Assembly: GCA_951799445.1 (NCBI GenBank)
Contig: OX637290.1
Location: 32,482,987 to 32,546,986 of the forward strand
Source: Pseudisothecium myosuroides
Taxonomy: Eukaryota > Streptophyta > Bryopsida > Hypnales > Lembophyllaceae
Reading direction: 5' to 3'
DNA: 64,000 nucleotides
In this document: one piece after another, positions 33,481 through 45,481 of the stretch
Position numbering within the stretch: the stretch's first letter is position 1
Layout of the letters: each line of letters begins with the position of its first letter
The notes under the pieces: model-generated
The model's database searches: none
Told to the model about the DNA's origin: nothing
What the model saw: the letters and a program-made list of their open reading frames with translations, nothing else
Position numbers and translations under genes: made by a program

Positions 33481-34558
33481 ATAAGAGGGGTGGTGGAAGG
33501 CTGATTGGACTTAAAAAGGCTTCCATTGGAGTGGGAGTTGTTGCACCATGGCCACTAGTAAAGGAGACAGCATGAGGGTCATTGACAAGTTCAATGGAGA
33601 CAACTTTAGACTTTGGAAGTTCAAGATGGAGATGATCTTGGCCGAGAATGACTTGTGAGAGATTGTGGAGGGTACCAAAAAGCCTCCTTCATTTGATGCT
33701 GATGTCGATGTAAAAGTCAAGAAGTCTTTTGATAGGAAGGTCAAGAAGGCCTTCTTTGTGAATGCTTGCAATTTTGTAGATAGGCAGCTTGCACATGTTC
33801 GAGCATGCAAGGTTGGCGGAAGCATGGCGTGTCCTTTGCGACATCCATGAGATAAAGAGCTTGTCCAACACTCTCTTTATTTGGCGCAAGTTTTTCACAT
33901 GCAAGGTTCAAAAGGACAAGGACATGCTTAACCACATCAATAAGGTGAAGGCACTTACTTGCAGACCAACTCACTTGTTTGGAGGTGCTTGTGACTAATG
34001 GAGACATTGTTATGATTCTCCTCGAGAGTTTGCCACCTTTGTATGAGTATCTCTTCATCGCTTTGGAGACAAGACCCATGGAGGAGCTCACTCTTGCTTT
34101 CATTACAACAAGATTGATGCATGAGGTGTCCAAGAGGAAGGAAAATGAGCCCCAAGACGAAGGGTCAGCCCTCCTCTCACAATATGGCTTATGTATGAGC
34201 CTATTAGCAACCCAAAGGTATATCTAGGTGACAATAGCATGGTGGAGGCCATTGCAATGGGTTGCATTGTGGTGGCTTAGGTGGATGTGAAGGGCCATTG
34301 AGACGAATTCGCATTCAAGATGCATTGCATGTACCCAAGTTGCATGCCAACTTGCTTTTTGTGAGCAAGTTGGTGTCACAAGATTTAAAGGTTCAATTCA
34401 ACAACAAGGGTTATGTTTTGGGCACATCTAATGGAGAGATGATTGTCACTACACCAAGGGAAGGCAACTTGTACCAACTCAAGTTCAAAATGGTAAACGG
34501 TACCATCATGGCATGTTTGGCAGAAGGAGCACTCCACCAACACTCTTTATATACGTGA
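33481..34558 (+). pseudogene. Copia copy D, decayed gag to protease/GAG-pre-integrase
   Basis: Diverged gag readable from the ATG at 33549 (kept as MATS; internal TGA at ~33657). Later pieces include IHEIKSLSNTLFIWRKFFTC and MEELTLAFITTRLMHEVSKR, then a deletion that drops the zinc knuckle and part of the protease, and at 34262 the region LHVPKLHANLLFVSKLVSQD to GALHQHS. Several frameshifts and stops. Sequence similarity ends at ~34558. Confidence 0.85.
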
Positions 34559-35794
34559 ATGGTACTTTTTTGTTACAAATTATATTGAAGTACATTCATA
34601 TTCTATTGAATATTGCTAGTATTGGATTTAAATCTATTGAGTCTTTTTAGTACTCTATTTTCGTTGAACTACTTCTTCAAAGATAAACTTTGTGCCCTGT
34701 AAGTATGTTTAGTATTTTTGATGTCTTAGAATGTACTACTTCTTTAATCACTTTTAGGTGTCTTTGTATTTCTTGTACATTAGAAGTAGTCAAACAAAAG
34801 TACATTCTGTAGTTTAGGATACTCAAAGTCCATGAACCTTTTGTTTTTGACTACTCTATAAAAAGGATACATCTCAGACAAAACCAAATCTACAAACCTA
34901 ATTAAACATATGAACACATATATTCTTACTACAAGATATACTCTTACACATACACATATACTCTTACAAAGGAAGATCGTTCCCAACCTACTCTCATGGT
35001 CTTCCTTTGTAAGAGTATACACATATACTTTTACACATACACATATACTCTTACTTTAATCATGAGAGTAGGCCTAATAGACCTATGGTACGACTTGAAG
35101 CCCAAGAATCAGTAGGGAGGGGGATCTAAGTCAGATTTATCTCATGGTTTACCAAGAAACCCTAAACCTCTTGTTTTTCAAGTACAAAAGAATGCAAGTG
35201 AGGTCTTTGAATGTTTTGATGAAGGGAGAGTCCGTGGCAAAGTACATGTCAAATAGCTAGATCTAATTGAGGAAAATAGCTCAAAAAGTGAAGAAGGTAT
35301 ATATTCATTTTCTATAATCTACTTATACTTGAACTAAAGATTTAACATTCAAGAATTTAATGCATGTCTTCATTGGCTCCTTAAAATTTTTCTCTTATTT
35401 GAATCCTTGATTATTCCTCTTATTTGAATTCTTATTTGAGTCCAATTTGAATCTTTATATATTTTTTCTTATTACAAATGTTCTTTGTAATGGCTTCTTT
35501 TTGAGTGTTGTTGTGAATGTAGATAAACTCCTTCATCTTCCCTCATCTTCTGGTACAACTATAAGTGATCCACACGATAAGGAGAGTGGATATCACACTA
35601 GAGATGATAACATTTCAGTTGAAAAGTTAGACCAGAACATGTAGATGAAGGGGTTGAGGTTCAAAGAAACAAGGATGTGACATTGATGGTGAAAATGGAG
35701 CTTGTAGCTACACCTAAAGAGACTATTACATAAGAAATGGAAGTGGTTATTGAGAAGGATTTGGCAAAGTGTAAAAAACAAAAGATGAAGGGCC
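34559..35794. other. AT-rich spacer with a small hairpin
   Basis: No coding region is supported. Near 34970-35015, TTACAAAGGAAGA and TCTTCCTTTGTAA form inverted arms within a tract rich in CACATATACTCTTAC repeats. The spacer ends at the GGGCC bases before the LTR of copy E. Confidence 0.5.
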
Positions 35795-36112
35795 TGTTGA
35801 AGGAAGTGCGTAGTATGCTTTAGATTGTTTATTCCTAGTATATGCTGACTTTAGTTGCATGTTGTAGGAGCTCATACCATAGGTTGACCTTAGTTAGGTG
35901 TTGTTTGTAGCCAAACTAATGAGCATTAAAGAGGATAGCCCTCGTAGAGGTGATATAACCCATATGCTTAGTCCTAGCACTTATTGGTAGAGTAGTATAA
36001 GAGATAAGCCCCTAGCATGGGCTTTGTACCCCTTTCTCACACTTGTTTGTGATCCTCCTTCATTGGAATACATTACCTTGGTGTTCTTTTCTTTAAAAGT
36101 TTATGGGCCCAC
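35795..36112 (+). repeat. Copia copy E, 5' LTR and altered primer site
   Basis: TGTTGAAGGAAGTGCG... to CTTTAAAA at 36098 (304 bp, several small changes), followed by GTTTATGGGCCCAC, one base off the family primer site. A short leader (to ~36165) ends abruptly at an inverted internal block. Confidence 0.85.
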
Positions 36113-36165
36113 TCATGTGAGTTGCTATTAGAGGTCACATCTCTTTGCAAGGTGTGTTGGAGGAG

Positions 36166-37500
36166 CATATGGAAGCTTGGAGCTTGCACCCACTTGCTTG
36201 CATCGGGACTCTTCATGGCTTCTCCAACATTGTTTGGATCTCGTGCATACGCCACATTGGCATGTTCCACTTGCTCTTGAGGCAAAATGTGGTTCTTCCA
36301 CCATTCTCCAAGCAACCTACGCTCCCTTGTAGGATATCTTGCTCTTTAGAAACATCTCCTTCTCCATCATCTTCGCTCGGTGCCCAACTAGAGGATGTGG
36401 TAGACTTCTCCTTGGGGTGTTGGTGGTGTCTCCTTTTGTTCTGCATCCTCTTTTGGCAAAGCTTGGATGGTTGGAGATTTGTCCACCTCAAGCTCTAGTC
36501 CTCCATTGTTCCCACCTGGACACATCTCCAAAGTCCTAGACACCCCTTGCTTGTCTTCAACAAAGGTCACATCTTGACTCTTGATGATCTTCTTCGACTC
36601 CAAACACATAAGCCGGCTTTGGAGCCCTCACAATAGCCCCAAAACAAGCACTTGGTGCCCCTTGCATCAAGCTTGGAGCGCTTTGAACTCAAATCCAAGG
36701 CATAAGCAACGCATCCAAAAATGCGCATGTGACCAAGGTTTGTCGCTCCATGCTTCTTGCGGTGTCATAGATGCTCCCGCACTTGTGAAACCTGTTGGGT
36801 GTGTATGCCGCATTCGATACGGCCTTTGCCCAAAGATCATATATAAGGCCTTGGGCGTGCAACATGGCCCGTGCCATCTCTACAAGTGTGCGGTTGGCAC
36901 GCTCCGCCACACCATTTTGTTGTGAAGTATAAGGGGCCAAAGTTTGATGTTGAATGCCATGGTCCTTCATAAAGGTCTTGAAGGCCTTGGACATGTATTC
37001 CCCTTTGTTGTCTGATCTCAACTCCTTGACCTTGTGACCTGATTCGTTCTCCACAAGAGGCTTCCATGCCTTGAACCTCTCAAACACATCACTCTTGCAC
37101 TTGAGCATGAACACCCAAATCTTCTTCGAGAAATTATCAATGAAAGTCAAGAAACACCTTGCGCCACCCATGGAAGTAGTCTTCATCGAGCCGCATATAT
37201 TGGAGTGCATAATTTCCAACGCCTTGGTTGCCGTTGTCACTCCATCATTTGGAAATGGTGTCCTAGCTTGCTTGCCTTCAATGCAAGCCTCACAAGTAAG
37301 GTCACCCGAGCTATTCATCACTTGCATGCCACCCACCATACCTCGAAGGCTCTTCATACTCTTCACATCGAGGTGGCCCAATCTCTTGTGCCATAGCTCT
37401 AATGAGTGTTGGTGGAGTGGTCCATGTGCCACACACACCATATTGGTACCATTGACCGTTTTGAACTTGAGTTGGTAGAAATTGCATTCCCTCGGTGCGG
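36166..37500 (-). pseudogene. Copia copy E, inverted internal block (protease end, integrase, linker)
   Basis: Minus-strand block inside a plus-strand LTR context. It reads from the protease/GAG-pre-integrase region (RECNFYQLKFKTVNG, HKRLGHLDV, CEACIEGKQA) through the integrase core (RSDNKGEYMSKAF, QNGVAERANRTLVEM) into the acidic linker (GGLELEVDKSPTIQALPKED) and ends at SPDASKW. Small deletions and frameshifts occur, for example after NAAYTPNR. The inversion relative to the LTR cannot arise by simple decay and implies rearrangement during or after insertion. Confidence 0.85.
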
Positions 37501-37896
37501 TGATGCATATGCTTTGGAATTCAGCCCCAAGCGTTTCAAGCTTGATGCAAAGGGCACCAAGCACTTGTTTGTGGGCTATTGCGAAGCATCAAAAGCTTAC
37601 AGGCTCATGTGTTTGGAGACTAAGAAGATCATCAAGAGTCGAGGTGTGACCTTCATTGAAGATAAGCAAGGTAGTAGCATGAGTTTAAAAAAAAGGACAA
37701 TGGGAGAAATGGAGGATCGACGCATGAAGTGGACAAATCTCTAAGTTTGCAAGTAATACCCAAGGATGATGAAGATCAAGATGATGACAAACATGAAGCA
37801 TCAACAACACTTAAGAAGAAATCTAACAGTTTAGCACTAAGTAAAGATGTTGGTGAAGGTGAAAAATCAAAGGAGTCAAGATATCCTACTAGGGAT
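37501..37896 (+). pseudogene. Copia copy E, plus-strand integrase tail and linker
   Basis: Directly abuts the inverted block. It reads AYALEFSPKRFKLDAKGTKH, then GYCEASKAYRLMCLETKKII and a decayed linker ending at the sequence for SRYPTR, where a minus-strand LTR begins. It overlaps the inverted block in content (both carry the linker), so two copies or two templates contributed. Confidence 0.8.
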
Positions 37897-38578
37897 TTTT
37901 GAATCAAGGTAATGTATTTCAAAAAAGGGAGATCACAAATGAGGGTGAGAAAGGGGTACCAAGCCCATGCTAGGGGCTGATCTCTTGTACTACTCTACCA
38001 ACAAGTACTATGACTGACCATATAGGTTATATCACCTCTACAAAGGCTGCACTCTCTAATGCCCAATAGTTTGGCTACAAACAACACCTAACTAAGGTTA
38101 GCCCATGGTATGAGCTCCTACAACATCCAACTAAGGTCAGCATGTACTAGGAGCTCCTACAACATCCAACTAAGGTTAGCATATACTAGGAACTCCTACA
38201 AACCATCTAAACCATACTACGCATTTTCTTCAACACTCCCACTTTGTTTGTTGCCAAACATTGTCAAACCCATCTTCTTATGAAAATCTTCATGTCAAGG
38301 CTTCCTAAGGGATTTAATAAGCATATCAACAAACCATGGGCTCCATAGTGATATACTTCATCTCAATCACATCACTTTCAACTTTTTCACGAATGAAATG
38401 GTGTTGAATGTCAATGTGTTTGCTCCAAGAGTGATGAATTGGATTCTTCACCAAGGCAATGGCGCCTTGGTTGTCGCACATGATATGTGTGCTCTTCTCT
38501 TGCTCAAGTCCAACATCACTCATGAGTTGCCTTAGCCATATGGCCTCCCTCGTGCATTCGCTAGTGGCCATGTACTCA
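37897..38578 (-). pseudogene. Copia copy F: minus 3' LTR and RNase H end
   Basis: A diverged minus-strand LTR spans 37897-38235. It lacks ~11 bases near its end and has a 39-bp tandem duplication at 38112-38189. Behind it lies the RNase H C-terminal part: [20 protein letters not shown], then [18 protein letters not shown] and [10 protein letters not shown], with its last part frameshifted. The similarity stops at 38578, just before the family's LSTTEAEY motif. Confidence 0.82.
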
Positions 38579-38607
38579 TTTACACTGAAGCTTCAATGTA
38601 TACTTTG

Positions 38608-38951
38608 CACTATAACAAAACTGGGTAAAAAAAAACCGCGCAGAGATTCAACTACGGTTTATTTATCCACGCTTTTGTGCGCATGCGCGTAGTGGACAAA
38701 TAGTGTTTTTTGCAGTTTCCCACTGCAATTTTTGGAATTTGGAAGCATGTAATATACCATTGGAAAGGTCTTAAAAAGACCTTAAAAAGACCTTTCCAAT
38801 GGTATATTACATGCTTCTAAATTCCAAAAATTGCAGTGGAAAACTGCAAAAAATACTATTTGTCCATTACGCGCATGCGCACAAAAGCGTGGATAAATAA
38901 ACTGTAGTTGAATCTCTGTGTGTTTTTTTTTTATCAAGTTTTGTTATAGTG
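38608..38951. mobile_element. CACTA-type hairpin MITE 1 with TTG target duplication
   Basis: 344-bp element that is an inverted repeat over nearly its whole length. It starts CACTATAACAAAACT and ends AGTTTTGTTATAGTG. TTG precedes it (38605-38607) and follows it (38952-38954). The CACTA start and 3-bp duplication fit the CACTA/EnSpm superfamily. The arms meet near 38780 around TAATATACCATTGGAAAGG and its complement, with almost no loop. RNA from either strand would fold into a ~160-bp hairpin. Confidence 0.88.
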
Positions 38952-38954
38952 TTG

Positions 38955-40780
38955 GAATCATTGTATACAAGGAAGCGAGCCTTCTTTTGTACAAAAATCT
39001 TCTGGTACAGTTCATCTTCCATCAATCCCACTCTATGCTCCCGTTTAGCTTGCCTACACGCTGCAACCACATGCAAGCTATCAATAAGTTCTCAAATGAT
39101 GTTGTTCTCCAACCAATTCCTCCTTGACATGTTCAAATTTCCTAGTATAGCCAAAGCGTTTCGAAGAGGAGCCGATTCAAAGTTCTTTACTACATCCATA
39201 ATTGAAAATGGAATCTCCCTTTGAAGTGCAGCGCCTTCTGCATCTACACCTTCAATAATATACGCTACCAGTCGTAAAGTAAGTGGTGACATATTAGGTT
39301 CCTTTCTTACACAAAGTCGTTTGTACATTGCTGAAACATGCCTCGCGGTAAGTGCTCGGTGGTTTGTCTCCACATTCTCCACATCCCAAATGTTTGCAAT
39401 CTTCACATTGAAAATGAGGTCCATTCCCCAAATGTATCCAGCCAAGTACTTGTCATTGGTTGGAAATCTTACAAGAGGACCTACAACTGGCAACGTGTGA
39501 GCTATTGGAGTCTCTTCTTCTTCATCAGAGGGTTCATCTAAAATTCCAAGCTCCTCTCTATGTTCATCATCATCTCCTACAACACGTGCATTTGCACATC
39601 CACTGACTGCTCTTGTTATTGGCGTTGCTCAAGGACATTCCCATTTTACGCTTCTCCTTCCTCTTCCACATTGTGACAGCCATCTCACTCCTTCTGAACT
39701 TTGCGCTCTCCTTATTCGATCCATAGCTGCCATAGATGACTCAACTTCTATAGTTTTTGGCCTGATGTTCATAACTGCATCTGCTTGCATACACTATAAC
39801 AAAATGTGGTAAGAAAAAATCGTAGTCAAAATTGACTACGGGTTTTTTGGCCACGGTTTTGTGCAAGACGACTACGCGTGCAGTCAAGGGTTTTTGTAAT
39901 TTTCCACTGCATATTTTGGAATTTTAGAGCGTGTAATATACCATTGGAAAGGTCTTTTTAATACCTTTCTAATGGTATATTACACACTCCAAAATTCCAA
40001 AAATTCCAATGGTAAATTTCAAAAGAAGTTTATTGCCCACTACGTGCGCATGCACAAAACCATGGCCAAAAAAACCATAGTCAATTTCGACTACGGTTTT
40101 TTTAACCACATTTTGTTATAGTGATAAGCATATTTTCTTCACCTTGTACTAATGTACCACTTTGCGTTGGTGTTGAAATGCTTTGAGGAAGACCTCCTTC
40201 GGATGTGCATACCCTTGATGATGAATGAGCTCCACGTGCTCCTTGTGGCCCCCTACCTTGATTTGTTCTAACATTCCTTTGTCCCGCTGTCGTTCGAGAA
40301 GGCTCAATGGCCTTAGCTGGTCCTGGTGGTGAACGTCTTCTGCCACGATCTTGAACATGCACCTAATGAACATTCAACGGAGTTGCTAGAACCCTATATA
40401 TAGGATTCGTTTCTTCAGGGAATCGTGGTGGAGTTTTATCTTGAGCATTACGTGCAGCCATTGTCTACATCTCTTCATACGCCAAAACTTCTTGCAACAA
40501 TTTTTGAGCTCACAGAACATTCTCTGGGCTTAATTTCTGGAACCTCTCCACTGCATCATTGCGTGCACCTCGAAGTAATTCTAGCATGGAAGTCTAATTC
40601 TCTTGAAGTTTGCGCAAGACTCTGATGGGGTCATGAACATGTCGTGCACAAACACATCGTGCCAAGATCATATCGAGCCAACATGAGAGCAAGCGTGCCA
40701 TAAGTAACAATAGACCTTGTAATTGGCTAGTAACCTAACCACACCAAGGTCCAATAGCTCCTGACCAGCGATGAATACCG
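38955..40780 (-). pseudogene. Unknown decayed coding region downstream of the gypsy PHD finger
   Basis: The minus strand shows stretches of convincing protein-like sequence interrupted by stops and by MITE 2. From 5' to 3': VHDPIRVLRKLQEN, LELLRGARNDAVERFQKLSP and KTPPRFPEETNPIYRVLAT (~40640-40380); a basic Pro/Arg/Gln-rich part (40360-40125); after the MITE, VESSMAAMDRIRRAQSSEGV, an acidic DEPSDEEEE segment, then LVRFPTNDKYLAGYIWGMDL to LALAILGN-like helices (39493-39092) and LHVVAACRQAKREH. I do not recognise the family. It lies on the same strand and downstream of the gypsy pol/PHD, where some elements carry an extra ORF, but it could equally be an older host or transposon gene into which the gypsy element inserted. 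Confidence 0.45.
39792..40123. mobile_element. CACTA-type hairpin MITE 2 with ATA target duplication
   Basis: 332-bp full-length inverted repeat beginning CACTATAACAAAATGTGG and ending CCACATTTTGTTATAGTG, flanked by ATA at 39789-39791 and 40124-40126. It shares the terminal 13 bases and the central TAATATACCATTGGAAAGG block with MITE 1, but the rest of the arms differ considerably, so the two are related members rather than recent sister copies. Confidence 0.88.
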
Positions 40781-41071
40781 TGGTCATAGGGAGAACGCCT
40801 CGTGACTTGTGATGTATATCACAATCACGGCAAATCCTGCAAGTAATGAAAGAAATGCGAAAAACATCCTATCATTACAAACACTAACCACCAGCGACAT
40901 CCATAGCAAAGTAAAGAAATTAAACACCCATGATACAAGAGTACACCAGATGTAGCAGGTGGTTTGGTAACCACTCCTTTACTCGCCCCCTTCGCCGGTG
41001 TCGAAGCCCCTTTCACACTGGCGAACTCAGTGGCCTTCTCCGAAGAACCAACGAGAACCTAATGGAAAACC

Positions 41072-41437
41072 CTACAAAGATGAAGATGCTTGTCCATGCC
41101 CCGGCACACATTTGGGACAAACCCACCGACCCGCCAGAATTTCTTGCAATGGCGGTGTCAAACAATCCATGTGCCACCCAGTTGAACAAACATCGCACAA
41201 TACCATAGTGGCAGCGCTCTTGGCGCTTCCACACAACACGCATTTCAGCTCAGCCGAAATCCGTGACCCGCTGGAATCAATACGTCCATCAATGTGTGGC
41301 AAATGACATGGCGCACAATTGAGCGTGTGATCTTTCCAGATCTTGCCATCACGACCCTCCAAGAGCAAAACTCCCGACTTAAGCACCTCACGCACTCGTA
41401 GAATAATACGCCCTGCAGTCAAGTCAAGGGTGGTAGG
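41072..41437 (-). pseudogene. Gypsy-like element: integrase C-terminal tail and PHD finger
   Basis: C-terminal end of the polyprotein whose main part lies at 50393-57955. Collapsing the GTAGG duplication around copia unit G/H/I gives codons that run in frame from YLQQTTPT directly into TLDLTAGRIILRVREVL. After a short SH3-like-position tail (GKIWKDHTLNCAPCHLP) comes a complete Cys4-His-Cys3 PHD finger: CVLC, then LCDVC, GWHMDC and WVCPKC, with spacings C-x2-C-x11-C-x2-C-x4-H-x2-C-x14-C-x2-C. The stop is at 41072. PHD fingers typically bind histone H3 tails; here it could steer integration or the methyltransferase to certain chromatin, which is inference. All eight zinc ligands are present. 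Confidence 0.85.
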
Positions 41438-41747
41438 TTTTGAAGAAAAGAACACCAAGGTAATGTATTCCAATGAAGGGGTATCACAAACAAGGTTGGG
41501 AAAGGGGTACCAAGCCCATGCAAGGGCTAATCTCTTATACTACTCTACCACCAAGTGGCATGACTTACCATATGGGTTATATCACCTCTACAAGGGCTGC
41601 CCTCTCTAAATGCACATTGGTTTGACTACAAACAACTACTAACTAAGGTCAGCCCATCGTATGAGCTCCTACAACATCCAACTAAGGTTAGACTATACTA
41701 GGAGCTCCTATAAGCCATCTAATCCATACTACGCACTTCCTTCAACA
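41438..41747 (-). repeat. Copia copy G, 3' LTR; left end of composite G/H/I
   Basis: 310-bp LTR on the minus strand, TGTTGAAGG (41747) to CTTCAAAA (41438). It is flanked on the left by GTAGG (41433-41437), repeated at 50393-50397 after the LTR of I. The whole 8.96-kb composite therefore occupies one target site. Confidence 0.93.
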
Positions 41748-44700
41748 CTCCCACTTTGTTTGTTGACAAACAATGTCAAACCCATCTCCTTACGAAGTTC
41801 TTCATGTCGAGGCTTCCCAAGCGACTTCGTAAGCACATCTGCCACCATGCGCTCTGTAGGAACATACCTCATCTCAATCGCATCACTTTCAACTTTCTCA
41901 CGAATGAAATGGTGTTGAATGTCAATGTGTTTGCTTCGAGAGTGATGAATTGGATTCTTCACCAAGGCAATGGCGCCTTGGTTGTCACACATGATACGTG
42001 TGCTCTTCTCTTGCTCAAGTCCAACATCACTCATGAGTTGCCTTAGCCATATGGCCTCCCTCGTGCATTGGCTAATGGCCATGTACTTTGCCTCGGTAGT
42101 AGACAAGGCAACGGTAGGTTGTTTCTTGGAATTCCACAAGATGGCACCGCCTCCAAGCATAAACACATAGCCCGTTGTCGACCTCCTATCACTTGCATCT
42201 CCGGCCCAATCGGCATCACAAAAGCCCACCAATGCAAGGGTCTTGCCTCCAAGAACGAATTTCGCCTCCAATGTACCTTGAAGGTACCGCATGATTCTCT
42301 TGACCGCTGTCCAATGTTTGGGACCGCTTTTGGACATATGTTGGCTCACCACACTCATGGCAAATGCAAGGTCAGGCCTTGTGGCCACCATCGCATACAT
42401 CAAGCTCCCCACCGCGGCTTTGTATGGCACATCTTGCATTTCTGCCTTGATACCTTCAAACTCCTCATCTGTGAGCTTGGCCATCTTCTCCTTCACATCA
42501 AGAGGAGTGCCAATGGATTTGCACCCCTCCATGTTGAAGCGCTTCAACACCTCCCCAATGTACTTGCTTTGGCTCATGGTGATGGTGCGGCCAGCCCTTT
42601 GCCTTGTAAACTCCACACCAAGGCAATAGTGTAGCTCTCCAAGATCACTCATATCATATTGGCTCTTCAACATGGTCTTCACCTCCTCCATTTTGCGCAT
42701 GGTGTTGGTCATGATGATCAAGTCATCCACATAGACAATGACAATCACCAAATACGCACTTGTTTGCTTGATGTAGAGAGAGTGGTCCGCATCACTCCTT
42801 GTGTAGCCTTCCCTTGCAAACAATGCATCAATGTCCATGTACCATGCTCTTCCGGACTGCCTCAACCCGTAGATGGCCTTCTTAAGCTTACACTTGAGGT
42901 GTTCTCGTCCTTCTTGAACAAAGCCCTTTGGCTGGTCCATGTAGATCACCTCCTCGAGGTTTGGATTGAGAAACGCCGTGATGACGTCCATTTGGTGCAT
43001 CTCCAAGTCCATGGCTGCCCCTATCGCCGTCACGCATCGAATGGTGCAAAACTTGGCCACGGGAGCAAAGGTCTCATTGAAGTCCACCCCTTATACTTGG
43101 GAATACCCCTTGGCCACCAATCTGGCCTTGTAGCGCACAATGTGGCCCAAGGCGTCTCTCTTGGTGCAAAACACCCACTTGCATCCAACACTTGCCCGAT
43201 CGGAAGGAAGCGGAGAGAGTTCCCAAGTCCCTTTGCTCATAAGTGAGGCATACTCCTCTTGCATGGCTTACTCCCACTTGCTTGCATCTGGACTCTTCAT
43301 GGCTTCCCCAACATTGCGTGGATCTCTTGCATATGCCACATTGGCATGTTCCACTTGCTCTTGAGGCAAAATGTGGTTCATCCACCATTCTCCAAGCGGC
43401 CTACGCTCCCTTGTAGGATATCTTGGCTCTTGAGAAACATCTCCTTCTCCATCATCTTCGCTTGGTGCCCAACTGGAGGATGTGGTAGACTTCTCCTTGG
43501 GTGTTGGTGGTGTCTCTTCTTGGTCTCCATCCTCTTTCGGCAAAGCCTGGATGGTTGGAGATTTGTCCACCTCAAGCTCTAGTCCTCCATTGCTCCCACT
43601 TGGACACATCTCCAAAGTCGTAGACACCCCTTGCTTCTCCTCAACGAAGGTGACATCTCCACTCTTGATGATCTTCTTTGACTCCAAACACATAAGCCGA
43701 TAGGCTTTGGAGCCCTCACAATAGCCCAAAAACAAGCACTTCGTGCCCTTGGCATCAAGCTTAGAGCGTTGTGGGCTCAAATCCAAGGCATATGCAACGC
43801 ATCCAAAAATGCGCATGTGACCAAGGTTTGGCCTCTTCCCGCTCCATGCTTCTTGTGGTGTCATAGATGCTACCGCAATTGTGGGACACCTATTGCGTGT
43901 GTATGCCGCATTCGAAACGGCCTCCGCCCAAAGATCATACGTGCGGCCTTGGGCATGCAATATGGCTCGTGCCATCTCCACAAGTGTGTGGTTGGCACGC
44001 TCCGCCACACCATTTTGTTGTGGAGTATAAGGGGCCGAAGTTTGATGTTGAATGCCATGGTCCCTCATGAAGGTCTGAAAGGCCTTGGACATGTATTCCC
44101 CTCCGTTGTCCGATCTCAACACCATCACTTTCCGCCCCGATTCATTCTCCACAAGGGCCTTCCATGCCTTGAACCTCTCAAAAACATCACTCTTGCACTT
44201 GAGCATGAACACCCAAATCTTCCTCGAGAAGTCATCAATGAAAGTCAAGAAATACCTTGCGCCACCCATGGAAGTAGTCCTCATTGGGCCGCATACATCG
44301 GAGTGCACAATCTCCAACACCTTAGTTGCCCTTGTCGCTCCATCACTTGGAAATGGTTTCCTGGCTTGCTTACCTTCAATGCAAGCCTCACATGTAAGGT
44401 CGCCCGAGCTCTTCATCACTTGCATGCCACCCACCATGCCTTGAAGGCTCTGCACACTCTTCACATTGAGGTGGCCCAATCTCTTGTGCCATAGCTCCAA
44501 AGACTGTTGGTGAAGTGCTCCTTGTGCCACACACGCCACGCTGGTGCCATTCACCGTTTTGAACTTGATTTTGTACAAATTTCCTTCTCTCGGTGCGGTG
44601 ACAATCATTTCTCCATTAGGTGCACCCAAAACACAACCCTTGTTGTTGAATTGCACCTTCAAATCTTGTGAAACCAACTTGCTCACGGAGAGCAAATTGG

Positions 44701-45478
44701 CATGCAACTTCGGCACATGCAATGCATCTTGGATGCGAATTCGCCTCATTTGGCCCTTCACCTCCACCTCCACCACAATGCAACCCATGCCAATGGCATC
44801 CACCACACCATTGTCACCCAAATACACCTTGCGGTTGCTAATAGTGTCATACGTGAGGAAAGCTTGCCTATGCGGGGTCATGTGTTGAGTAGCACCCGAG
44901 TCAATGATCCAATGGAACATGTTGGTGTTATCATACCCATCATTATCCGCAAATGCAAACTCATCTTCCTCCTCCTTCACACTAGCCTTGTTAGCACTCT
45001 CCTTCTTGGGCTGCTTACAATATCTTGCAAGGTGACCGGGCTTCCCACAATTGTAGCACGTGCGTGTCTCCTTTCGATGTTGTGAGGTCCCTCCTTGGCC
45101 ATATCGTGAGAGAAGAGCTGCCCCTCCGTCTTGGGTCTCATTCTCCTTCCTCTTGGACACCTCATGCATCAACCTTGCTGTAATGAAAGCAAGCGTGAGC
45201 TCCTCCATGGGTCTTGTCTCCAAAGCGGTGATGAGATAATCATACGAAGGCGGCAAACTCTCAAGCAATGTCATGACAATGTCTCCATCCGTCACGGGCA
45301 CCTCCAAACAAGCCAGTTGGTCCGCAAGTGCCTTGACCTTGTTGATGTGGTCCAGCATGTCCTTGTCCTCTTGCATCTTGCAGGTGAAGAACTTGCGTCG
45401 AAGAAAGAGCATGTTGGACAAGCTCTTTGTTTCATGGATGTTGCAAAGAACTTGCCATGCTTCTGCTGGTCCCTTGCA
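41748..45478 (-). pseudogene. Copia copy G gag-pol, left arm of the palindrome
   Basis: Minus-strand gag-pol starting inside Gag (GPAEAWQVLCNIHETKS), with zinc knuckle, protease, integrase, RT (YVDD) and RNase H ([18 protein letters not shown]) all readable. It has two nonsense codons: TAA after DASKWE (~43268; the family has CAA there) and TAA after GYSQV (~43090; the family has GAA). The second is shared with copy H. The Gag N-terminus, leader and LTR are absent at this end because the sequence turns into the inverted copy H at 45482. Confidence 0.9.
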
Positions 45479-45481
45479 TCT

